A stretch of DNA of 64,000 nucleotides, from NCBI RefSeq assembly GCF_002119405.1, contig NZ_MTBG01000010.1, positions 44,442-108,441 on the forward strand, given 5' to 3'. A program made the position numbers and the translations under genes. Shown here in pieces: positions 37,376 through 46,346 of this stretch (position 1 is its first letter; the number at the start of each line of letters is the position of its first letter). Source of the stretch: Pseudoruegeria sp. SK021. GTDB taxonomy: Bacteria; Pseudomonadota; Alphaproteobacteria; Rhodobacterales; Rhodobacteraceae. The notes under the pieces are model-generated. The model saw only the letters and a list, made by a program, of their open reading frames with translations. It was not told the origin of the DNA and ran no database searches.

Positions 37376-38794
37376 ATGGCAGCGACTTATTTCAATGAAA
37401 TGTACGATGGCGGTTTGATCCGCCCCCCATATGCTCGTCTTGAGGACTGGCAAAAGAATATGCCGGATGAATTGCGTAATCTGAAACAGGCCGAAGCCGA
37501 GAGCTTGTTCCGGCGTATCGGGATTACCTTTGCGGTTTACGGCGAAGGCGGCGATCCAGATCGCTTGATCCCGTTCGACATGTTCCCGCGCGTGTTCACC
37601 AGTCTCGAATGGCAACGTCTGTCGCGGGGTGTGAAGCAGCGCGCCCGGGCGTTGAATGCATTTTTGTGCGATGTGTATGATCGCGGGGAAATCGTCCGGG
37701 CCGGACGTATTCCTGCGCGCCTCGTCTACGAGAATGAGGCCTTTGAGAAAAGCGTGGTGGGGTTCCGTCCGCCGAAGTCTGTCTACAGCCATATTGTCGG
37801 CATTGATCTGGTGCGGACCGGACCGGATGATTTCTTTGTGCTGGAAGACAACTGCCGGACCCCGTCGGGCGTGTCTTACATGCTGGAAAACCGTGAGATC
37901 ATGATGCGGATGTTCCCGGCGCTGTTCCGTGAAAACCGGATCGCACCGGTGGAAAGCTATCCCGAACTTTTGCGGCAAACCTTGGCATCGGTGGCACCTG
38001 AAAAGTGCCGGGATGAGCCGACCATCGTGATTTTAACGCCGGGTCATTACAATTCTGCCTATTATGAGCATTCCTTCCTTGCCGACTTGATGGGGGTTGA
38101 GTTGGTGGAGGGCCAAGATCTGTATGTGGATGGCGATTATTGTTGGATGCGGACAACCGAAGGGCCGCGCCGCGTCGATGTGATCTATCGCCGGTTGGAC
38201 GATTCCTTCCTTGATCCGTTGTGCTTCCGTCCTGACAGCATGCTGGGCGTTCCGGGCTTGATGAATGTTTATCGCTCAGGCGGGGTGGCGATTGCCTCGG
38301 CGCCGGGGGCGGGCGTGGCCGATGACAAGGCGATTTATACCTTTGTCCCCGAAATGATCCGGTTCTATCTGGGTGAAGAGCCGATCCTAAACAACGTTCC
38401 CACTTGGCAATGTGCCAAGAAAGACGAGTGCAAATACGTGCTGGAAAACCTCAAGGATCTGGTGGTCAAAGAGGTGCATGGCTCGGGCGGTTACGGCATG
38501 TTGATCGGCCCGCGTTCGACCAAAAGCGAGCAGGAATTGTTCGCCGCGAAGATCCGTGAAAACCCGTCCAACTACATCGCGCAACCGACCCTTGCCCTGT
38601 CCACCTGTCCGACCTTTGTCGACGAAGGGATTGCCCCGCGCCATGTCGATCTCAGGCCGTACTGTCTGGTCGGGGGCGATCAATGTGAACTGGTGCCGGG
38701 GGGCTTGACCCGCGTGGCGCTGACAGAGGGGTCGCTGGTGGTGAATTCGTCACAAGGCGGCGGCGTGAAAGACACTTGGGTACTGGCGGATTGA
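37376..38794 (+). CDS. Circularly permuted ATP-grasp protein (peptide-ligase type)
   Basis: 472 residues, the usual length for COG2308-type proteins. Key segments are GIDLVRTGPDDFFVLEDN, RTPSGVSYMLENR, and the late VVKEVHGSGGYGMLIGP that supplies ATP-grasp residues in permuted order; VDLRPYCLVGG closes the active site. Family members are predicted to form amide bonds with ATP, probably making or tagging a peptide. ATG 37376 is chosen over an ATG at 37274 because the family N-terminus (FNEMYDGG) starts there. First gene of a tight cluster with the alpha-E, transglutaminase and Anbu genes; divergent from the exonuclease gene. Confidence 0.88.
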   Translation: MAATYFNEMYDGGLIRPPYARLEDWQKNMPDELRNLKQAEAESLFRRIGITFAVYGEGGDPDRLIPFDMFPRVFTSLEWQRLSRGVKQRARALNAFLCDVYDRGEIVRAGRIPARLVYENEAFEKSVVGFRPPKSVYSHIVGIDLVRTGPDDFFVLEDNCRTPSGVSYMLENREIMMRMFPALFRENRIAPVESYPELLRQTLASVAPEKCRDEPTIVILTPGHYNSAYYEHSFLADLMGVELVEGQDLYVDGDYCWMRTTEGPRRVDVIYRRLDDSFLDPLCFRPDSMLGVPGLMNVYRSGGVAIASAPGAGVADDKAIYTFVPEMIRFYLGEEPILNNVPTWQCAKKDECKYVLENLKDLVVKEVHGSGGYGMLIGPRSTKSEQELFAAKIRENPSNYIAQPTLALSTCPTFVDEGIAPRHVDLRPYCLVGGDQCELVPGGLTRVALTEGSLVVNSSQGGGVKDTWVLAD

Positions 38795-38798
38795 TGAC

Positions 38799-39752
38799 AT
38801 GTTGAGCAGAACCGCAGATAATCTTTACTGGATGGGCCGCTATATGGAGCGGGCGGAAACCATGGCGCGCCTGATCAATGTTGGCGCGCGCATGAACCTG
38901 ATGCCAGATACGGTGGATGGCTATCGCAGCGAATGGGTGCCGATCTTGCAGGCAACCGAGACCTATTCGGCGTTCGAAAAGAAATATGGCGAGGCCGTTG
39001 AGCGCAATGTCGTCTCGCATCTGTTCTTTGATAAGGACAATCCGTCATCGGTGGCGTCCTGCATTGGCGCCGCGCGCGAGAATGCGCGTATCGTGCGGAC
39101 AGCGATCAGCAGTTCGGTCTGGGATGCCTTGAACGGGGCATTTCAGGACCTCAAGGATCTTGAACGGACTCCGCGCAGCGAGATCAGCATTTCGCAGCTG
39201 ACCGAATGGACCGCCCGGCAGAATGCCTTGTTCGAGGGCGGGGTCCAAACCTCGCTCTTGCGCAATGATGGCTATGATTTTGTCAATCTCGGCTTTCATC
39301 TAGAGCGGGCAGATAACACCGCCCGGATCCTTGATGTGAAGTATTACGTGTTGTTGCCAGATGCCGGTTATGTCGGCTCGGGGCTGGACAATTATCAATG
39401 GCAGACATTGCTGCGGGCGATGCAAATGCACCGGGCGTTTCACTGGGCATATGGCGGCGAAATCACACCGACTAAGGTGGTGGATTTGCTGATCCTGAAT
39501 GCGGCATGCCCGCGATCGTTGCTGACCGCGATGCAGGGTGCCACCAATCATCTTGACCGCCTTGCCCGCCACTATGGCACGACCAGCGAAGCCCAAAGCG
39601 AGGCCCGGAGCCTGTTTGCCGATCTGTCAGAGATGCGGATCACGGATGTTTTCGACCACGGCGTCCATGAGTTCCTCACCCGGTTCAAAAGCCAGGTTGC
39701 CTCAATCGGGGCTGCGGTGAACCGGGTCTATTTGACGGGAGTGCCAGCATGA
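38799..39752 (+). CDS. Alpha-E domain protein
   Basis: 317 residues, mostly predicted helix, matching COG2307. MLSRTADNLYWMGRYMERAE at the N-terminus is the family hallmark, and SFHLERADNTARILDVKYY-like sequence near residue 167 (FHLERADNTARILDVKYY) repeats the pattern. Its biochemical role is unknown, but it is almost always next to the circularly permuted ATP-grasp gene, often fused to it. The start lies four bases after the ATP-grasp stop, and its stop overlaps the transglutaminase start (ATGA). Confidence 0.88.
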   Translation: MLSRTADNLYWMGRYMERAETMARLINVGARMNLMPDTVDGYRSEWVPILQATETYSAFEKKYGEAVERNVVSHLFFDKDNPSSVASCIGAARENARIVRTAISSSVWDALNGAFQDLKDLERTPRSEISISQLTEWTARQNALFEGGVQTSLLRNDGYDFVNLGFHLERADNTARILDVKYYVLLPDAGYVGSGLDNYQWQTLLRAMQMHRAFHWAYGGEITPTKVVDLLILNAACPRSLLTAMQGATNHLDRLARHYGTTSEAQSEARSLFADLSEMRITDVFDHGVHEFLTRFKSQVASIGAAVNRVYLTGVPA

Positions 39753-40609
39753 AGCTGACGGTTTCACATTCGACCACCTACAGTTATTCCGGCCCGCGAC
39801 GCCATGTGTTGCAAAGTCAGCGTCTGGTGCCATCCGATTTTGACGGCCAGCGTGTCCTCGACTGGACCGTCACGACCGAGGGCGGCACGGTGGGCTGCGA
39901 ATTTCGCGACGGGGCTGGCGATCGGACCTGCACGGTGTCCGTGCCGGGGCCGGTGGACCGCGTCACGGTTCAAATCAACGGCACAATTGAAACCTTTGAT
40001 ACCTTGGGGGTGTTGCGCGGGTTTCGGGAAAAGGTGCCGCCCTTTGCCTATCTGCGGGCAACCCGGGTGACCCGGTCTGATGTGGCGTTGCAAGCCCTGT
40101 CAGAGCAGACCCTGACCGGGCTCGAAGGGGCCAACCTTCTGGATCGTGCCCATGCCTTGTCGGCTGCGGTGACCGAGGCGATTGCCTATCGGCCGGGGAC
40201 GACCGAAAGCATGACCACGGCCGCAGAAGCCTTGGCGCAGGGGCAGGGCGTGTGTCAGGATCAAGCCCATGCCTTGATTGCGCTGGCCCTGCTCAATGAG
40301 ATCCCGGCGCGGTATGTGATCGGCTATTTGTTCTCGGCCGGTGCCGAGGCAGACGTTGTCACCTTGAGCGATGATGTCCGGGCTGAGCTGCCAAATTCCG
40401 AGGCAGGTCACGCTTGGGCCGAGTTGTATATCGATGGCATGGGATGGGTCGGGTTTGATCCAGCCAATGCCTGTTGCCCGGACGAGCGCTATATCCGGCT
40501 TTGTTCGGGCGCGGATGCGTTTGAGGCGGCTCCGATCCGTGGTTTGGCGTCGGGAACGGGCGGCGAAGACTTGCAAGTCGTGGTTGCTGTTGAGGCGGTT
40601 CAGCAGTAA
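39749..40609 (+). CDS. Transglutaminase-like cysteine peptidase family protein
   Basis: 286 residues. An N-terminal beta-rich bacterial transglutaminase N domain (STTYSYSGPRRHVLQSQRLVP) precedes the papain-like core. The catalytic cysteine is in GQGVCQDQAHALIA, the histidine in EAGHAWAELYIDG, and the aspartate in VGFDPANAC. The cytoplasmic appearance (no signal peptide) and coupling to the alpha-E and ATP-grasp genes suggest it cleaves or transfers the peptide bond made by the ATP-grasp enzyme. ATG 39749 overlaps the alpha-E stop. Confidence 0.88.
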   Translation: MKLTVSHSTTYSYSGPRRHVLQSQRLVPSDFDGQRVLDWTVTTEGGTVGCEFRDGAGDRTCTVSVPGPVDRVTVQINGTIETFDTLGVLRGFREKVPPFAYLRATRVTRSDVALQALSEQTLTGLEGANLLDRAHALSAAVTEAIAYRPGTTESMTTAAEALAQGQGVCQDQAHALIALALLNEIPARYVIGYLFSAGAEADVVTLSDDVRAELPNSEAGHAWAELYIDGMGWVGFDPANACCPDERYIRLCSGADAFEAAPIRGLASGTGGEDLQVVVAVEAVQQ

Positions 40610-40658
40610 GGGCAGGGCTTCGAAATCGCCGCAATTGGCGAATGATGGGGCGCGGGTC

Positions 40659-41387
40659 ATGACGTATTGTGTAGGTCTTCTTTTGGATGCGGGCATGGTT
40701 TTGCTCAGCGATACCCGGACAAATGCGGGGTTGGACCGCATCTCGACCTATAAAAAGATGTATACGTTTGAAGTTCCGGGGGAACGGGTGATGGTTCTCA
40801 TGACCTCCGGAAATCTGTCGGTCACGCAAACCACCATGGCCCGCCTGCAAGACGCGATCGACGATCCTGACGCGACCGAGGACACATCGATTCTAAAGGC
40901 AAAATCGATGCTAAAGGTCTGCCAGATGGTGGGCGCTGTTTTGGCGGATGTGTCGGCAGAGATCACCCAGAAACTGGAACGGAATTCTCAGGCGACCGCA
41001 TCGGCAAGCCTGATTATGGCCGGTCAGCGTCGGGGCGGCGAGATGCGGCTGTTCATGATCTATCCCGAAGGCAATTTCATCGAGGCTACGCCGGATACGC
41101 CATTTTTGCAGATCGGCGAGCATAAATATGGCAAACCTATTCTGGACCGGGTGGTGACGCCAAAGACTACCCTGTCTGACGCGCAAAAAGCCGTGCTGTT
41201 GTCGATGGATTCGACCCTGAGGTCCAATTTGTCTGTCGGAATGCCGTTGGATCTGACGGTGATCAAAGCGGATGCGTGCTGTGTTGACGAATATCGCCGT
41301 ATTGAGTCCGGGGACGAGGTCTTTGCAGAAATGAGCGCCGCGTGGTCGAAAGCTCTGCGTGACGCGTTTTCTGATGTGGTGATCTAA
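40659..41387 (+). CDS. Anbu proteasome-like peptidase
   Basis: 242 residues of the proteasome beta/HslV fold. After removal of Met the nucleophile would be T1 in MTYCVGLLLDAG. With that numbering D17 (LLSDTRTNAG) and a lysine at 31-32 (STYKKM) fall where the proteasome/HslV catalytic D17 and K33 lie. SILKAKSMLKVCQMVG and the later PLDLTVIKAD region complete the Ntn fold. Anbu assembles into self-compartmentalising rings with unknown substrates. ATG 40659, 49 bases after the transglutaminase stop; longer in-frame starts would bury T1 and are rejected. Confidence 0.9.
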   Translation: MTYCVGLLLDAGMVLLSDTRTNAGLDRISTYKKMYTFEVPGERVMVLMTSGNLSVTQTTMARLQDAIDDPDATEDTSILKAKSMLKVCQMVGAVLADVSAEITQKLERNSQATASASLIMAGQRRGGEMRLFMIYPEGNFIEATPDTPFLQIGEHKYGKPILDRVVTPKTTLSDAQKAVLLSMDSTLRSNLSVGMPLDLTVIKADACCVDEYRRIESGDEVFAEMSAAWSKALRDAFSDVVI

Positions 41388-41400
41388 TCTGGCGCCAGAT
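41387..41400. promoter_or_regulatory. 14-bp perfect palindrome after the Anbu stop
   Basis: ATCTGGCGCCAGAT is a perfect palindrome without a loop, starting at the last base of the Anbu stop codon. It is too tight to make an efficient hairpin terminator, so a binding site or chance are both possible. Confidence 0.2.
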
Positions 41401-41427
41401 CGTCGTTTCAAATCGCAAGGGGCGACG

Positions 41428-42441
41428 TCAGTCGACCTGCTGCTGCGCGGTGATGGCCTTTGCGCGATGCGCGTTGAAAAATTCCGCGCTGCTTGAAAAG
41501 AACAGATCCTGCCGCGCGGCGGTTTCCATCATCGTCTCATGAGCCCCGTCCGGGATATCGACCAGTCGGGCATTGGGCCAGCGCGCGATCATAGATCGAA
41601 CGACGTGCTGGGAGACGACTTTGTCGCCGGTGGGAAGGAACGTCAAAGACGGCACCGGCGGGGACGGGGAATGGCGTAGGCTGCGGCACTCCATCATGGC
41701 TTGATAGACCCATGCAAGCGACGGCGCGCCAAGACCCAAGGCCGGATCCGCCGTAAGATGGGCCTGCATATAGGCCAGCCCCTCGGGGTCATGGGTCAGC
41801 AGATTGGCAGACGGATCGGCTGTGGCGGCATAGACCTTGCGAGACATGCCCGGTGTGATCCATGCATTCAACTGTCCTGTATGTGCGATCCAGCCCAGCC
41901 CGTAGGTGAGCGGACGCAGGGCGCTTGGCACATTGATGCCCCACATCGGCGCGCTGAAGACGGCGGCGGCAACATCCAACTTGTTCCGCAGTGCGCGCAA
42001 TCCGATGGCCCCGCCCAAGGAATGCGCAAGCAAGAACCATGGCCGCGGCATGGCCTCGGCCTGTGCGAAGGCTACCAACTCTGCCACGTCCTGTTGATAG
42101 TCTGCGAAGCGGCTGACATGCCCGATCTGCGCGTCGGGCAGGGGCCGATCCGACAAGCCTTGGCCGCGAAAGTCGACCGACACCATGCCATAGCCGAGAT
42201 CCGCGAACCGGCGCGCGACACGGCCGTATTTTTCCAGATATTCGGTCCGGCCCTGCAGCAGCAAGACCGTCCCGTGGGTGCCGCGGCCCAGAAGGCCCAG
42301 CCTTAGGCGGGTGCCGTCCTTGGTATGCGTCCAGACCGCGCGGGCCACGCTGGGGGCCTGTGCGGAGACGTGATGGAACGGTGCCGTCTGAAATTGGGGG
42401 CCTGCCGGGCCGTCAGGCGGTGCCGCTCTGGTGTCAGGCAA
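41428..42441 (-). CDS. Alpha/beta hydrolase (lysophospholipase type)
   Basis: 337 residues. The nucleophile elbow is FLLAHSLGGAIGLRAL (serine at about residue 141). VSVDFRGQGLSDRP is the preceding loop and DGAHETMMET carries the catalytic histidine. HTKDGTRLRLGLLG starts the core. Resembles PldB-type serine hydrolases (lysophospholipase or monoacylglycerol lipase); substrate unproven. ATG 42441 overlaps the last eight bases of the SCP2 gene upstream, so they are probably co-expressed. Confidence 0.85.
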   Translation of the reverse strand: MPDTRAAPPDGPAGPQFQTAPFHHVSAQAPSVARAVWTHTKDGTRLRLGLLGRGTHGTVLLLQGRTEYLEKYGRVARRFADLGYGMVSVDFRGQGLSDRPLPDAQIGHVSRFADYQQDVAELVAFAQAEAMPRPWFLLAHSLGGAIGLRALRNKLDVAAAVFSAPMWGINVPSALRPLTYGLGWIAHTGQLNAWITPGMSRKVYAATADPSANLLTHDPEGLAYMQAHLTADPALGLGAPSLAWVYQAMMECRSLRHSPSPPVPSLTFLPTGDKVVSQHVVRSMIARWPNARLVDIPDGAHETMMETAARQDLFFSSSAEFFNAHRAKAITAQQQVD

Positions 42442-42727
42442 GGACCGCGCCCAGCTTCATCGCCATTCCCATGTCGCCATCGATCTTCAAACGGCCGCTC
42501 ATGAACGCGGTGGTTGGATTCAAGCTGCCTTCCAGAATATCGCGGAAAGTTTCTGTGTCTGCGGTCAGGGTCACGTCTGTCAGGGCATCGCCGGCGCGGA
42601 CGCCTGCCTCATCAAGGATGATCGTGCCTTCGCCGATAATGTCAAACTTGGCACTGCCGTCAAAGCCGCCGGTGATCTTGTCGCGCAGTTTTTTGACTGC
42701 TGCATTTATCACGTCGCTCATTGCCAA
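42434..42727 (-). CDS. SCP2 sterol-binding domain protein
   Basis: 97 residues, a single SCP2 lipid-binding domain: VKKLRDKITGGFDGSAKF at the start, then GDALTDVTLTADTETFRDI and the closing MSGRLKIDGDMGMAMKL. Such small proteins bind hydrophobic ligands, and in bacteria their role is unclear. Co-directional and overlapping with the alpha/beta hydrolase gene, which suggests a shared lipid-related function. ATG 42727 is preceded by a weak GGAGA element. Confidence 0.85.
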   Translation of the reverse strand: MAMSDVINAAVKKLRDKITGGFDGSAKFDIIGEGTIILDEAGVRAGDALTDVTLTADTETFRDILEGSLNPTTAFMSGRLKIDGDMGMAMKLGAVLA

Positions 42728-42786
42728 TCTCCCGAAGTGTTTGTTGAAGGTATCGCTATTGCAGATTGTGACGCTATATCTTGGAT

Positions 42787-43347
42787 ATGACGATCATGGT
42801 GCCTCGAATCAAACGTGCCGTTGCGACATTTTTTGCCTTTGTCGCGATGGCCGGAGCGTCGGTTGCTCAAACTGACCGTTTGGATCGGTTGTTTGAGCGG
42901 CTGAAAGAACCGGAGCTAGCGGAATGGGAGCAGGTCGAAGACGAGATTTGGGTCGAATGGTCGAAATCAGGGTCTGCGTCGGCTGATTTGCTGCTGGACC
43001 GGGGGCGCGACGCACTTCAGGCTGGAAATTATCCGTTGGCGATCGAGCATCTGACCGCGCTTGTTGATCACGCCCCGGCGTTCGCCGAAGGATATAATGC
43101 GCGTGCGACTGCCTTTTATCAGGCCGGTGAATTGGGACTGTCGGTGCAAGATATCGAAGCTGCTGTGGCGCTGAACCCGCGGCATTTCGGGGCGCTGTCG
43201 GGATTGGCGATGATTTTTGAAGGGCTTGGCATGTTGGCGGAAGCCCTCGATGTCTATGAAGCGGTCCATACTATACATCCTCATCGCCCGGACGTAGAAG
43301 ATGCCATAATACGTCTGGAGAAAGACCTGGGCGACGTCGATCTGTGA
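42787..43347 (+). CDS. Exported tetratricopeptide repeat protein
   Basis: 186 residues. A signal peptide is visible (VATFFAFVAMAGASVAQ, cleavage probably near residue 27). Two or three TPR units follow: LLLDRGRDALQAGNYPLAIEH, AEGYNARATAFYQAGELGLS and LSGLAMIFEGLGMLAEALDVY. TPRs mediate protein contacts; a periplasmic location is expected. ATG 42787 is chosen, with ATG 42796 and TTG 42781 as alternatives since no strong ribosome binding site is seen. Divergent from the SCP2 gene. Confidence 0.82.
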   Translation: MTIMVPRIKRAVATFFAFVAMAGASVAQTDRLDRLFERLKEPELAEWEQVEDEIWVEWSKSGSASADLLLDRGRDALQAGNYPLAIEHLTALVDHAPAFAEGYNARATAFYQAGELGLSVQDIEAAVALNPRHFGALSGLAMIFEGLGMLAEALDVYEAVHTIHPHRPDVEDAIIRLEKDLGDVDL

Positions 43348-43405
43348 CGCACGCTGTCCGGTTGAGCGGCCATCCGCTGATCCTGCAACGGAAAAAGGGG
43401 ATGTC

Positions 43406-46345
43406 ATGGCGGTTCTTGGCCGAATAGAAGCCGTTCTCGGGCCGACCAATACCGGCAAAACCCATTATGCGATTGAGCGGATGCTGGCCTATCGCAGCGG
43501 TGTGATCGGTCTGCCCCTACGGCTGTTGGCGCGTGAAGTTTACGACAAGATCGTGGCGCTGCGCGGGCCATCCGTGGTTGCGTTGGTCACTGGCGAGGAA
43601 CGGATTGTTCCCGAGCGGACGCAATATTGGGTCTGCACCGTCGAGGCGATGCCCGAAGGGATTGGCGCGGAATTTGTCGCCATTGATGAAATTCAACTCT
43701 GCGCCGACCCTGAGCGGGGCCATGTCTTTACTGACCGTCTACTGCGCGCACGTGGGTTGAAAGAAACGCTATTCCTTGGGGCCGATACCATGCGGGCGGC
43801 GATTGCGGCGCTTGTTCCTCGGGTGACGTTTTCACGGCGCGAACGGATGTCGGAGCTGACCTATGTTGGCGCCAAGAAGCTAAGCCGCATGCCCGCGCGC
43901 GCAGCGATTGTCGGATTCTCGGTCGAGAACGTCTATGCGATTGCGGAATTGTTGCGTCGCCAAAAGGGTGGTGCGGCTGTGGTCATGGGTGCGCTGTCGC
44001 CCAGAACGCGGAATGCACAGGTCGAACTCTATCAAAATGGCGATGTCGATTATTTGGTTGCGACTGATGCAATCGGCATGGGATTGAACCTCGACATCAA
44101 ACATGTGGCATTCTCGACACTATCAAAGTTCGATGGCCGCCGGATGCGATCGTTGCAACCCAACGAACTGGCGCAGATTGCAGGCCGAGCTGGCCGTCAT
44201 TTAGAGAACGGAACCTTTGGGGTCACGGGCGAGGCGCGCCCGCTGTCTGACGAGGTGGCCGAGGCGATTATGTCAAATCAGTTTCTGCCGGTGCGCAAGC
44301 TGCACTGGCGGAATTCGCGGCTGGAATTCGGCACCGTGCGGCGCTTGATTCAGTCGCTGGAACAGCAGACAATTGACGACTGGTTGACCCGGGCACGGGA
44401 TGCAGATGACCTGATGGCCCTTAAGACATTGGCGGAAATCCCGGCGATCCGCGATCAGGCCACCTCTGGTCCGGCGGTGCAACTGTTGTGGGACGTGTGC
44501 CGCATTCCTGATTTTCGCGGCATCAGCCATGCGGAACATGCCAGCCTTCTGGAGACCATTTTTGGCTATCTCCACGATCTGCGCCGAATCCCTGACGACT
44601 GGATGGCGGCTCAGGTTAAACGCATCGATCGGACCGAAGGTGACATCGACACGTTGTCGAAACGATTGTCTTATATTCGTACTTGGACCTATGTTGCACA
44701 GCGCAATGGGTGGCTGGATGACGAAAGCCATTGGCGCGGCGTCACTAGGTCTGTAGAAGATCGCCTGTCAGACGCGCTTCATGATCGTTTGACGCAACGA
44801 TTTGTAGATCGGCGCACTTCTGTGCTTTTGCGCCGGTTGAAACAGAAGGAGAGCCTTGTGGCTGAGGTTAACGATATCGGCGAAGTGACCGTTGAGGGAC
44901 AGTTCATCGGAAAGCTTGAAGGATTCCGTTTCATCCAGGACAAGGCGGCGTCGGCAGACGAGGCCAAGACATTGCGTCAAGCAAGTCTTCAGGCCCTTGC
45001 TCCGCATTTCCATCTTCGGGCGGATCGATTCTACAATGCCCCCGACACCGAAATTGACTTCACTGAACAGGGCGGGCTGATGTGGGGCGAGCATGCTGTC
45101 GGCAAGCTGGTTGCGGGTCAGGAAGCCTTGAAGCCGCAGGTTCAGGCCTTTGTCGATGACGAAGCCGGGGCCGATGTGGTTCAGAAGGTTGAACGCCGGT
45201 TGCAGCACTTCATCGACCGCAAGATCGCATCGCTGTTTGAACCCCTGATCGCGCTGCAACGTGATGAGACCCTCACGGGCCTTGCGCGGGGATTCGCGTT
45301 CCGCATGGTTGAAGCCAACGGCATCCTGCGCCGCGAAGAGGTGGCGGGCGAAGTGAAGGCGCTGGACCAAGACGCCCGTGGCAGTCTGCGCAAGCACGGT
45401 ATCCGTTTCGGTCAGTTCACCATTTTTCTGCCGCTGTTGTTGAAGCCGGCGCCGACGCGGTTGCGTCTGGTGCTTTGGTCTTTGAAGCAAAACCTAGATG
45501 AATTCCCAGAAAGCCCGCCGCCCGGCTTGGTCACCATTCCGGTGATGACCGGCTTGCCGACAGGCTATCACACCATGTCCGGCTATCGCGCTGCCGGCGA
45601 ACGGGCGATCCGGATCGACATGCTGGAACGACTGGCTGATTTGCTGCGGTCCAAAGACACGCGCGGCGGGTTCGAATCGACCGCCGATATGCTGTCGATC
45701 ACCGGTATGACGCTGGAGCAGTTTGCTGCGCTGATGCAGGGGCTCGGCTATCAGTCTATTCGAGGGGAACGCCAGAAGGTAAAGCCTGCACCGTCTACAG
45801 CGACGCCGTTGGCTGCCGAGTCGGACTCAGCCGAAGCCGATGTGGCAGACAGCCAGAAGGATGCGGACGAGGCCCCGAAAGCGGAAAGCGACGCTGAGGC
45901 GACGCCACTTGAGGGCTCGACACCCGAGGCCGTTGCCATAGAGACATCTGAAGCATCTGAAGCATCTGAAGCATCTGAAGCATCTGAAGCATCTGAAGCA
46001 TCTGAAGTAGTAGCGGCGACCGTTGCCGATGACGCCGCACCCACGGCTGCCGCGGCGCAAGCTTCTGAGATCGAGGTGTTCTATACGTTCAGTTGGGTTC
46101 CACGCGCGAAATCCCGGTCCGGCGCGTCGGATCAGGCGCGTGGTACAGGTCAGAAAGAACGCACCAGAGGTGGCAACAAGTCCGGCAAATCCGCCGAAGG
46201 GCGCGGCGATGGCAAGCCACGGGGCAAGCGGGCGCAGAAATCCTCGGATGCCAAGCCCGCACATGCCAAACCCGCAAAAGTGGAGCGAATCGATCCTGAT
46301 AACCCCTTCGCAGCGGCGTTGATGGGGCTTCGCAACAAGACCTAA
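43406..46345 (+). CDS. Suv3-like superfamily 2 RNA helicase with a repetitive C-terminal tail
   Basis: 979 residues. Motif I VLGPTNTGKTHYAIE, motif II AIDEIQLCADP, and motif VI QIAGRAGRHLENG are those of the mitochondrial SUV3 helicase group found in alphaproteobacteria. The helicase core (1-350) is followed by Suv3-type C-terminal regions to about residue 800. The tail is low-complexity: six exact Ala-Ser-Glu units (residues about 850-867), an acidic/alanine-rich part, then a basic Gly/Lys/Arg-rich end (GKPRGKRAQKSSDAKPAHAK). The S4-domain gene starts directly after. A role in RNA turnover or ribosome assembly is likely from the family. Confidence 0.88.
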   Translation: MAVLGRIEAVLGPTNTGKTHYAIERMLAYRSGVIGLPLRLLAREVYDKIVALRGPSVVALVTGEERIVPERTQYWVCTVEAMPEGIGAEFVAIDEIQLCADPERGHVFTDRLLRARGLKETLFLGADTMRAAIAALVPRVTFSRRERMSELTYVGAKKLSRMPARAAIVGFSVENVYAIAELLRRQKGGAAVVMGALSPRTRNAQVELYQNGDVDYLVATDAIGMGLNLDIKHVAFSTLSKFDGRRMRSLQPNELAQIAGRAGRHLENGTFGVTGEARPLSDEVAEAIMSNQFLPVRKLHWRNSRLEFGTVRRLIQSLEQQTIDDWLTRARDADDLMALKTLAEIPAIRDQATSGPAVQLLWDVCRIPDFRGISHAEHASLLETIFGYLHDLRRIPDDWMAAQVKRIDRTEGDIDTLSKRLSYIRTWTYVAQRNGWLDDESHWRGVTRSVEDRLSDALHDRLTQRFVDRRTSVLLRRLKQKESLVAEVNDIGEVTVEGQFIGKLEGFRFIQDKAASADEAKTLRQASLQALAPHFHLRADRFYNAPDTEIDFTEQGGLMWGEHAVGKLVAGQEALKPQVQAFVDDEAGADVVQKVERRLQHFIDRKIASLFEPLIALQRDETLTGLARGFAFRMVEANGILRREEVAGEVKALDQDARGSLRKHGIRFGQFTIFLPLLLKPAPTRLRLVLWSLKQNLDEFPESPPPGLVTIPVMTGLPTGYHTMSGYRAAGERAIRIDMLERLADLLRSKDTRGGFESTADMLSITGMTLEQFAALMQGLGYQSIRGERQKVKPAPSTATPLAAESDSAEADVADSQKDADEAPKAESDAEATPLEGSTPEAVAIETSEASEASEASEASEASEASEVVAATVADDAAPTAAAAQASEIEVFYTFSWVPRAKSRSGASDQARGTGQKERTRGGNKSGKSAEGRGDGKPRGKRAQKSSDAKPAHAKPAKVERIDPDNPFAAALMGLRNKT
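45944..46006 (+). repeat. 9-bp tandem repeat inside the helicase gene
   Basis: The unit gcatctgaa is repeated exactly six times (45953-46006), preceded by a seventh copy with one change (45944-45952). It encodes Ala-Ser-Glu repeats in frame, so slippage would change tail length without shifting the frame. Confidence 0.95.
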
Positions 46346-46346
46346 T

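Noticed and set aside
45751..46044. Minus-strand frame of Asp-Ala-Ser repeats
   Set aside because: It is the reverse reading of the 9-bp repeat in the helicase gene.
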